64,000 nt of DNA, from contig OZ059898.1 of NCBI GenBank assembly GCA_964057225.1, positions 10,664,001-10,728,000 on the forward strand, written 5' to 3'. This document shows, piece after piece, positions 55,530-64,000 of this stretch (positions within the stretch are counted from its first letter, which is position 1; every line of letters starts with the position of its first letter). Below the pieces are notes generated by a model. The model was not told the DNA's origin. It made no database searches and was given only the letters and a program-made list of their open reading frames with translations. This stretch comes from Auanema rhodensis (taxonomy: Eukaryota > Nematoda > Chromadorea > Rhabditida > Rhabditidae). A program made the translations under genes and the position numbers.

Positions 55530-56151
55530 CATTTTTAATATTCAATATTATGAAAAATTCATGTTGTTATGGACATACGGGTTAAATATGAAATAATCTC
55601 CCTTAAAACTAAAAAAATAAAGTGTACTTTTCATGTTTTTGTGCCAGATTTATATACAGACATGTGATTTTAAAGAAAACAATAAGTTAGATGTTAGAGA
55701 TATATCGTATTATATTGTGTACAAATATTAAATAAAAGAAGAGTAATTTTCTAACATTTTCCTAAGTAAAATTGAGTTGTTATTTATTGTTATGAAGTAC
55801 ACAAAAAGTCTCGCGCACTAAGTCATATATCACCAATTATGGTTAAATGACATATCTCAAGTGTAAATTACATTACAAGTTGTAGTTAGGTTATAATATG
55901 GGTGCTTATTCTTCTTGCTATAATTTGAAACATATTACAACAATGTAACGATATCATTTATATTAACATGAAAAGGTAATATTCAAATTTTAAAAAATAC
56001 GGATTTTACTATTTAACCTAACTAATTTGAGCTAAATGTTCGCAATCTTGGTTTTAGACCTTTATTGATTCAAACTAGAATTAATATTTTTTTTACCATT
56101 ATTTCATGTTTTAAAGTTATAATTTTGTATTTCAATTAATTTAGCTTGCTG
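55530..56151. other. Intergenic, nothing recognised
   Basis: 620 AT-rich bases; CPSF2 3' flank and the leader of the next gene, whose TTAATTTAG acceptor is at 56136-56144. Confidence 0.5.
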
Positions 56152-57728
56152 ATGAAGTCAACACTAACGGATTCTCAATGCTCATTATCTACTTGTACCA
56201 GAATGGTTCGTAATAATGATGCTAGCGGACGTTTAAGGCCGAGAGTTGATTTCTATTTATGGTTTTTTGGTCAGATTCATGCAAAGGCATGATATGCATG
56301 GTTTATTATTTTAATAAACCAATTAAATTTAGCGTTTAATTATTTGGGTGCAACTTTTAATATTAATGGCAAGTTTATATGGATTTTATTACACCTCAGA
56401 TCCTCATTTTGTTGGCTTACCTATTCCCGGATTTGATGGCAAGAAAGAGCTGTTTGGTTAGAATAGTACCGAAATCGCCAATGTATGCTTTTTTAAGGTT
56501 CTTGGGGATCATCTTTAAACAATGGAAATGATATAGTTGTAGATACATCTAGTGACTTATTGTTAGTTCATTGTTTACACTATGTACAATTTTTAGTTTT
56601 AGTTTGGGAAATCGGAATCCAAGAAGTTCGACAGCGGAAAGCGTTTTTCGAAAAAAAATTGTATCATCTTTATCATATTTTTATTTTTTCAGGTATGTTT
56701 TTGTTTTTTGCATTATGACAAGTAGTTTAGTATAATCATGACAGCTGCGGGTTTGCGACTAGTTGATAAATTTTGGTGGAATTGCCCTCAAGGTATTTAT
56801 CGATATTTAAATCCTGGTTTATTTCTGGTACCATGCTTAATGAGCATTGTAAGATTATTCTTAAAATAATGCCGGAAAAGTTTATTTACAGCTAACGTTT
56901 TCTTGCCCATTATCTATCTTAACAATTCGCAGATTTCGGAATTACGTCACTCAAAATTGCTTTATTTCGGCTGTGAGCTGTCATTGGAATATTTATAGAG
57001 GTTTTCATTTGGAAAACACGTATATTCAATTTATAAGTTGTAGAAATTGCAACTTATGTCATTATACCTTTCCTTTTTGCTTGGTGTGCATATGCATACG
57101 TTTTGTATGGTTGTGTTCTTGGATTTGTCTATGTATGGAGAAGAGCTCGTGGATCTTGGGTGAAGAAAGAAACTGCTGCCGCCTCATTCAGTTGGTCATT
57201 CCGAGGTAATATAATTGAATTATTGGCAATGTCCGAACAGCTTTAGACAAAAATTCTATTCTGGGACGATTGGGGAATACAGCTTTTCTTCAGAACAAAA
57301 GTTGTAAGTTTATTTCTTTACATTAGTTTTTTTTATTTCAAAGTTTAGTTGGTAAAGCGAATAATAACAGTTGGCGAAGTACGAAAAGTACAGATAGGCC
57401 TACTTTAAGATCTTACAAAAGTAAGTATAATGGTATGCTGAGTTTAGAATTTTCAATGATTTGTAGCTCGTTTAGACCTCAATGATTCGCAAGTTTCTAT
57501 GTCATCCGTTGAAAGTGATATTCCCAATACCAGTACAGAGTTTTGGTGATTTTTTTGTCATATTCCTTGACATGATGAAAATATTATAGTGCTATTGATA
57601 TAGATGATGATTTTCGCAGGGGGGACTTTATTTCGCATAGGCCCTCTATTCGTCGTCCATTGGCTACTGTTTTGGAAGAAGGAGAAAGCCAAGAAAATTC
57701 TTTAGGCAGTGATTCAAGTAGATTATGA
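56152..57728 (+). CDS. Multi-pass membrane protein, family unrecognised (gene A)
   Basis: Spliced gene, ATG 56152 (MKSTLTDSQCSLSTCTRMVR) to TGA 57728. Hydrophobic segments: RLIIWVQLLILMASLYGFYY; LLLVHCLHYVQFLVLVWEIG; LNPGLFLVPCLMSILTF; and YVIIPFLFAWCAYAYVLYGC with continuation VLGFVYVWRRARGSW. Between segments 1 and 2 is a loop (TSDPHFVGLPIPGFDGKKEL); after segment 2 a charged stretch (GIQEVRQRKAFFEKK). The long C-terminal tail is cytosolic-looking and Ser/Thr/Asp-rich (SKANNNSWRSTKSTDRPTLR, DSQVSMSSVESDIPNTSTEF). I do not recognise it as a known receptor class; with about 4-5 passes it is not a 7TM receptor as read. Exon joins are my reading and could shift a segment. Confidence 0.55.
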
Positions 57729-57932
57729 ACTTCATCATCAGAATCCTTGTTAAAGTTTGAGGCAAAACAATGAATTTATTGCTTATGAACTGCATTTGTT
57801 GTTAACTGTTATGTAGTTGTTTTTGAATATATTTTTTTTTGTGTGTGTGGTATTGAAGCTTCGTTCATCACGATTCATACTATGTTTATTTTGTCCTGGT
57901 TTCAGCTTAAATTATAGGGTTTTAATCTAAGA
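57729..57932. other. Short intergenic region
   Basis: 204 bases, T-rich; no gene. Confidence 0.5.
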
Positions 57933-59490
57933 ATGCCTGTGAGTTCAGAAAGAATGGAACAGTACTCAACTTTGTCACAAGTATTGAGCCAGCGTTTATC
58001 GAACGGCCTGCATTGTAGAAAGTCTTATCATAAATATTCATTGTTAAATGGTTATTTCCACATTAAGGTAAGTCTTATTTTGTATATATGCTACTAAATC
58101 ATGTGTTTTATCCAGTGGTATATAATTGTTAAGAATGTAGTTTTGTTCTGCTATTTACTCCGAATGATACAGTTAGATCATGTACAACTAGAGCTTAACT
58201 GCTACCTGCTATCAAATAGTCTAAACTCAGAGTGGAAAAATGTTACCTGCATGTAAGACTAATTGTTTACTTTTCTGTTCATTTTCGATATAAGCAGAAG
58301 AAGTATTTGCATGTGGCTGCATCATCTTACCGGCTTACTACCTAAATTTTTAGTTCTTGATAATGATTATGTTTGCCTAATTTTTTTGCTGATTGGTATT
58401 CTAAGGTATATGCTTTGAAACTCTAATTCATTATTTTTGTTTTATAGTTGTGTTCTTCTACTTATATTAGTATATTGGCAAGAATGTGGAAATAGTAATT
58501 CAGCTTTTATGAAATCGTGTGTCAATTATGTCTTCGTAACACCCAGTGTTTTATTGGAAGTAATTCTAATTAGAAAGTGTTCTTAAACAGCTTTAATATT
58601 ACTTGATATAGGTGTTTGTAATGTTTTTTGGATTTTATGGAATTATTATGTCCCTTGAATGGAGATTAAGATTATGGAGAACTCCAAGTTATTGGGTAGC
58701 TGTGAGAGCATCAATTTTTGCAGTAATACTTTCATTAGCTATGCTATTAGAGGTATGTGACATTGGTCTAGCGACTTTTTTAATTTCAAGAGAATTTTAG
58801 ATTTTTCTTCATTTCCTATCAGTACGCTATTTATGCGATTCTGCATCAGAGTATTACCCTGTTCACAAAGATTTGTCTTCACCAAGTGAGAGTGTACTGG
58901 AAATGCTTAAAGTAGGACGTTTGCATATAATCCTATATTTCGGATTATTTAGAATCCTCTTGTTCATATTCGTTCTAATACCAACATGCCTTCGAAAGTA
59001 AATGGCATTACTATCATGAACAATAAATTGGCCTCCTATGATAGCGAAATTTCTTCTCCTTTTAGAGACAGTGGAAATAGTATGATGTACATTCAATCAA
59101 CTAAACATTTAAATTTTTCAGTCACATTTGAATCTTCTGGATATGGTAAATGTAGACAGATACTTCGTGATCGATCATCATTAGTATCTACCGAAGAAGC
59201 TATGGCATCTCGGTATATATTAAATATATTGCGTTGGTTCAATATTTCACAATAATGTTTTCTTAGGTCTCTCGGATTTCGACCCCATTTCCAATTTACG
59301 CCAGGTGATTGCTCAGAAGGATGTGGAACGATGACAGGATCAGATTATCAACAAATTAAACCTATTTTCACGGTATATCTATTGTTGCCACTTTTTGTGA
59401 TTTGAATATTATCAGTGTTACAAACCAAGTCGTGGGCCACTTCCTTCACAGAACAGTGAGCAAGATACGACTTATTTGGAAGTCGTTTAA
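57933..59490 (+). CDS. Multi-pass membrane protein, family unrecognised (gene B)
   Basis: Spliced gene, ATG 57933 (MPVSSERMEQYSTLSQVLSQ) to TAA 59490. Hydrophobic segments: WYIIVKNVVLFCYLLRMIQL; VCLIFLLIGILSCVLLLILV; VFVTPSVLLEVFVMFFGFYG; SIFAVILSLAMLLEFFFISY. The tail is Ser/Thr-rich (SSPFRDSGNSMMYIQSTKHL, RPHFQFTPGDCSEGCGTM) and ends with tyrosine motifs SDYQQIKPIF and DTTYLEVV. Topology and tail style resemble gene A next to it (204 bases upstream, same strand), but I see no clear sequence match, so shared origin is only a possibility. The last four residues (LEVV) could bind a PDZ domain. Confidence 0.5.
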
Positions 59491-60028
59491 ATCTATTTGA
59501 TCAAAATTGTCCGATTTGTACATACTACAGATATCTATTTCAGCTCGCTCTTTCCCCTTGTTTTACTTTTTTCTTTTCAAAATATTGTTTATTTTTGATA
59601 GCATATTGGTTTATATGAAATCAATCACAAGCTATGTTAAGCACGCATATTTACTGATTTTATTCAAAGTAGTTAATAAAAATGAAACTCCGTTTTTTTA
59701 GTTTACGAGACTAGTATGTGGGAGATTCATAGAATAATTACTGTTGTAAGAGAAAAACTAAGAAGAATATCTAAAATCAGAAAGATATGAATGAATATGA
59801 ATGAATACGAATTATAACAGGATTATGCAGTAATATAATGTATACAAAGTATAAACAGTTCTCTATATAGCCAAGCGAAGCAGCATCAGGAATTTCTCTC
59901 GTGAAATATTTAAAATTAGTATAAAACGTTCGAGTTGGAAGTTTGGTGAAAGCTATATCAGACATTTCAATTTAAGAATAAAATTAACACCGGTTTTACA
60001 AGCTTTGAGCTTTCGGAAAAGAAACAGA
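59491..60028. other. Convergent intergenic region
   Basis: Between convergent gene B and the arrestin gene; AT-rich, no gene. Confidence 0.5.
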
Positions 60029-62497
60029 TTATTCATCGCCATCCCCTACAGAAGTTGTTGACTGTTCCTGCACAATGGTTGACTCACTACCATCAGCGTG
60101 TTGAGTTACTGTGATAGTCTTTACTGTGTGAGTACCATTTTCATTTGATTCCTAGAAAAGCAATACTATATAACACGTGGACACATTTAATCACCTCTGA
60201 ATAAACAGTTACTTGATCTCCATCTGAACTTGTAATAACAGCTGATACTCCTTCTTCAGGAATCTGAATTTTTTTTTGAAAAATTACGATTTTGAAACAC
60301 TATGTACTTCAACAGCTTTTTCAGCAATTTCTCTCCGCCTTTCTCCAACATTTTCTTCAACCACATTTTCGATCTCTTCAACTTTAGTGTCTTGGTTACC
60401 TTCACTGTCAATAGTAACCTTAAAACAAGAACCGAATAATTTAGTAACTACAAATTTAATATACTTCTTCTATTCGATGCTTTTCAATCCCATCAGCGCT
60501 CAAAACAGTCTCTTCAATAGTTCTTGTAATATTACCATCTTGTTCTACAACTGTTTCTTCCATGGTTTTTGTTTCATTGCCATCGACATGAGTTACTACT
60601 GTTTTCACAGTTAGCACGGTTGTCGTCTAATATTTGTTTTTATAAACAATTCATGTTCTGAATCTTACTCCATCGTCGCTTATAGAATCTTTTGGAATCT
60701 CGCGTTCAATAACTGTATGACTTGTATTTGTGATAGTCTGTTCTTCCATAATCGTAGGCACAGCAGGTGAATAATCTCAAAATATATCGCGTAATATTCA
60801 AAATAGAAGAGAAAGATACTTTGAGCTTCTGAAATGCTACTCTTCGCATTTTCCTTGAATGGATATACTGGAGTATAAGTGAATGGTCCATTAATAGCAA
60901 TCTTTCCATTCTCATCGCGTTCTTCAACAGTTTGAGCGCCAGCTACAAAATGCTGAAAAAATAAGAATTTTAAAAAAAGTTTTCGATATACACAAACTTG
61001 AAGTTTCGAATCTTTATCTTTAGTAGAATGCTCCCCAATATCGATAGGAATTTCCAACAGGAAGAAGGCACCCAATGAAAGCTTTAACACGAAATAAATT
61101 TTTTTCCCTAAATACAACGCTTACCTGAATAGCATACTCAACTTTTAAGAAAGGTTGCTTCCGGAAGCGAAGAGTAGCAGTTGAAGGACTCTCCAAGAGT
61201 TTTCCAAAAGGAGTCATTTGATGAACTTCGTTAATTACACTATCGAAATCTCCTATATACCAAACATGTAAAAATAAATTTATACAAGATTTTAATTTTT
61301 ACAAGGCGATTGTAAAATTAATTGCTAAAAGATAACATGATGTAGATAAAGTATACCTTTTGTGGAAGGACAGATAGCTGGAATTGTAATGAGATGTAGA
61401 TGCTCCTTCTGAATTCCTTCTTTTTTACTTTTCGGAGTATTTTCCTCCTCTTCTAATCTGCAAAAAGAATCCTAGAATAATCAAAAATAAAAATTATAGC
61501 ATACCTTCTATAAAGCAACGTTCTCCATGGACTAGCAGCAGTAATTTCAGGAGCACCTATACGGCGAACACGATCAACTAATCTAACTTCCATCTGAAAA
61601 AAACAACAATTACTAGAAAAATATAATTAGCTTACATGACTAAGAATATCTTTTGGGTACTTATTTCCTATTTTTAAACTTCCATAGACATCCTCTCCTG
61701 GTAAATAACCTGTTTTAGGTAGGCTTAATTCCGCATTAAGCTGAAAAAATTATAATCACTATCTGAAAATAAGGAGAGCTACGCACTTTTCCTTTGCAAC
61801 AACAAGATCCGAAGGTAGCACTATCTTTGGCTGATTGAGCCTCTCCTACTACCAAATAACCATCGGAAGGTGAAACAATTGAAAAGGCTTGTTTAACATA
61901 ATATTCATGCTAAAAAGAATATTAATAAAATTAAATTTCAATTCACTTACATTCTTTCCGTTTTCTTCTTCATGAACTAAACTAGCACGAATAAAATAAC
62001 GGATATAAGCATAAGGCCCTTCATAAGAAGTGGGGCATCCCTAAAACATTATATTATTATATATTGAATAGAAACGAGTGAATAAACCTTAGGTAAAGGA
62101 CATTCGAAAGGCAAACTATATGTGAAATTTCCAATCCAAGTGAAATGACCAGGTTCTAGTTTACCAGGTGGTCTTTCAAGAAGAGTGATGTCATTGTCGA
62201 ATAATACCTACAAAACTGAAATAAAAAAACACAATTTTAAAGGAAAACCTTTTCAATGTCGTCTTTCTTCATTGGATCATTTAACCAAACAGATCTTCCC
62301 TTCATCTGTAGTTTAACGGCATTGATAATGATAGGACGAGTTAATTCAATTTGAAGCTTTCCAGTTATAACTTCACCGCCTAGAACATTTTGAATTTTAA
62401 TTTTTGAGCCCCAGTTAGAATAAAATTTACCTTTAAATACAGGTTCGGAACCGGCATCAAGCTGGATTTCAAACTTTGATATCACAGAATCCGTCAT
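60029..62497 (-). CDS. Alpha-arrestin (ARRDC-like) with repetitive acidic tail
   Basis: Minus-strand spliced gene, ATG 62497 (MTDSVISKFEIQLDAGSEPV) to TAA 60029. The arrestin N domain has LGGEVITGKLQIELTRPIII, LERPPGKLEPGHFTWIGNFT, YSLPFECPLPKGCPTSYEGP and YAYIRYFIRASLV. The C domain has CCCKGKLNAELSLPKTGYLP, PGEDVYGSLKIGN, MEVRLVDRVRRIGAPEIT and HLITIPAICPST, then LGAFFLLEIPIDIG. PF-ECP-P and the (F/Y)xYxxP spacing are typical of ARRDC proteins, which recruit NEDD4-type ligases to membrane cargo; no PPxY is obvious. The last 170 residues are a Glu/Thr/Val-rich tail with tandem 15-residue repeats (VDGNETKTMEETVVE, QDGNITRTIEETVLS, ADGIEKHRIEEVTID). A CAATTTAG acceptor lies 8 bases before the ATG. 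Confidence 0.85.
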
Positions 62498-64000
62498 CTC
62501 GCTACCTAAATTGAAACAACAATATGTTAGAGAATAATCTGTCCAGCACGTCATATGATAAGAAGAATAGTGGATACAATATCTTATACAATAATGAAAA
62601 TACTAAAAGTACAAGGTTCTTAATTATTTTAAAGTTTTTGAGGATACAAAAGGAAAACCGTAAATGTAACAGCAATACGTGTTTCATTGATATAAAAGGT
62701 AGGTAAATAGATTAATACTATGACAGTTACATGTTCAACAGATGAATCATGTCGCTCTTTCAAAATTAACGGAATGATTAAGAAAAGGGAACAAACAAAA
62801 GAAAGAACTAATACGGTGATTTCACAACTTATTTTATTGAATGTAAGTTTTAAAAAATTAATTGTTAGGCAGGGAGTCCCATACATAAACAACAAAGAAC
62901 ATAGACATATAAATTCAATTTCACCAGCTAAGCAGGGCAACAACAAAACAAAAAAAAGAGAAAAAGCTAACCCTTGATCCCAGAGAAAACGGTGTATAAC
63001 AATAATTGGAATGTTTCCAAGAAACAGATGGGTAGAATATAAACTAACGTTTAAAAAAACTACAAAAAAACAATCGTGTAGAATTCTTGCAGTAACAATA
63101 AAATAAACAACAAAAGGAACAAGGTAAAGAAAAAAATGTCATGATAGGCAATCATCATGTATCAGTCAGCACAAAAAAACATATGGCTGCAATATTATTT
63201 TTCCTTGAAATATTTAAAATGTTTTTATTTTTTGTAATTATCGCAAAACTTTTAATAAAACGAAACAATTATAATCTCAAAAGTAGGATTTAAAACAATA
63301 ATTTAAATCATTTCACGCTTATTGAAAAAAAATATTAGAAGCGGTTATTTCATGAGCAAAAAATTGCAAAATGATGGCACTTTGCATAAGATGAATAAGT
63401 GAAAAGAGAATGCTTATAGTTATTTTTTAGCTAAACACTTTGTCTGGTTCATAGAATCTTCTCTGTCTATTAAAACGATTGGCCTGCTTTCCGTCTGTAT
63501 TTAGAACAGATGTTAGAAATTTCTCGTTGTCTGTATATCTCATTAAAAACCGTTATATTTTTTTCACGAACAACGGCTAGAGATTAAAGAGAAAAGAAAG
63601 TAGAAAACAGCGAAACATAAGCATGTAGTGATGGAATAATTCTTTGCCTGGTTAATACATAAAAACCGGATTTTTTACCAAAGTGTGATAAATTACTAAT
63701 AAAGAAAGCAGTTTCAAGTATTTTAAGTAACTTCAATAGTAATCCCTATTAAAATAGGCTATGGAACCGAAACAAATGGCTAAAGTGGAAGAAATCGCTA
63801 CAAATGAAAGCTAAGCGTCAAAGATGAGCTTGGCTTTTTAATAATAATTCCGGTTAAAGGGTGAATGAAATGTTAAATTTTGTCTACATTTTGAAAAATC
63901 ATTTTGTTGTGATTTAAACAATGGGCAGAGAAACATAAGTTTTTAAATAATGTAATGATTGAATATCCACAAAATGTTGAATGGTATGATGGCGCTGCTG
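62498..64000. other. Intergenic, nothing recognised
   Basis: 1.5 kb upstream of the arrestin gene. AT-rich, with A-rich runs and no frame that looks coding on either strand; overlapping 60-105-codon frames at 62500-62980 on both strands are low-complexity. Confidence 0.5.

Noticed and set aside
60276-60614. 112-codon plus-strand Ser/Thr-rich frame
   Set aside because: Shadow of the acidic repetitive arrestin tail.
1-64000. CRISPR arrays, tRNA, rRNA or bacterial operons
   Set aside because: No spacer-repeat pattern, no cloverleaf with a plausible anticodon and no rRNA core sequences seen; the tandem repeats at 2525, 4020 and the CAGCTG units are transposon subterminal repeats without unique spacers.

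Overview
This is a eukaryotic, AT-rich, gene-dense window, most likely from a nematode. The genes have many very short introns (about 40-60 bases, GT...TTTYAG). In many genes a TTTYAG or TTTTAG 3' splice acceptor sits directly before, or a few bases before, the start codon with no matching upstream donor. That is the signature of spliced-leader trans-splicing. Several same-strand neighbours lie only 110-280 bases apart, as in nematode operons. A rhamnose-pathway epimerase, known in nematode cuticle metabolism, is also present. Species cannot be named from the sequence; other trans-splicing animals are not strictly excluded.

Bases 1-6735 are a graveyard of Maverick/Polinton elements (large virus-like DNA transposons). 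Two element ends face away from each other across a 253-base spacer (3425-3677). Each has a long, similar terminal arm that starts AGTAGAGAG, carries 30-base CAGCTG subterminal repeats and 55-base repeats, and encodes the same small spliced protein with a SUMO-interaction-like tail. Both then run into protein-primed DNA polymerase B sequence. A third element (4844-6735) with the same termini is nested inside the polymerase gene of the right element; it holds broken capsid-like and structural-like genes and the N-terminus of a retroviral-type integrase. A Merlin/IS1595-type transposase fragment, a small palindromic element and about 2 kb of gene-poor DNA follow to 9331.

From 9332 to about 62500 the window holds host genes. 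On the minus strand 9332-13824: ZNF706, a bublin-like coiled-coil protein, PIN1 and FOXRED1 (FOXRED1 and PIN1 operon-like). Then VAV and ENY2 (+), an inverted duplication of the ENY2 tail and RmlC first exon, RmlC (-), MRPL47 (-), an SLC10 transporter (+), TOM70 (-), USP14 and a cis-prenyltransferase (+, operon-like), GPHR and MGRN1 (-), ECHS1, a CYSTM protein and one or two short secreted or membrane peptides (+). Two receptor tyrosine kinases follow head to head (39860-42653 minus, with a C-type lectin ectodomain; 43038-45807 plus). Then a plus-strand series of nuclear RNA-biology genes: EXOSC1/CSL4, a ZC3H3-like CCCH protein, an AT-hook/coiled-coil protein and CPSF2. Two unrecognised multi-pass membrane proteins and an alpha-arrestin with a repetitive acidic tail close the gene part. 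The last 1.5 kb shows no gene.

Functional themes: mitochondrial genes (FOXRED1, MRPL47, TOM70, ECHS1), ubiquitin/quality control (USP14, MGRN1), RNA 3'-end processing and decay (CSL4, ZC3H3, CPSF2) and signalling (VAV, two RTKs, arrestin). The most unusual items are the mirrored Maverick ends with a shared SIM-protein gene, the lectin-RTK paired with a second RTK, and the 15-residue repeats in the arrestin tail.
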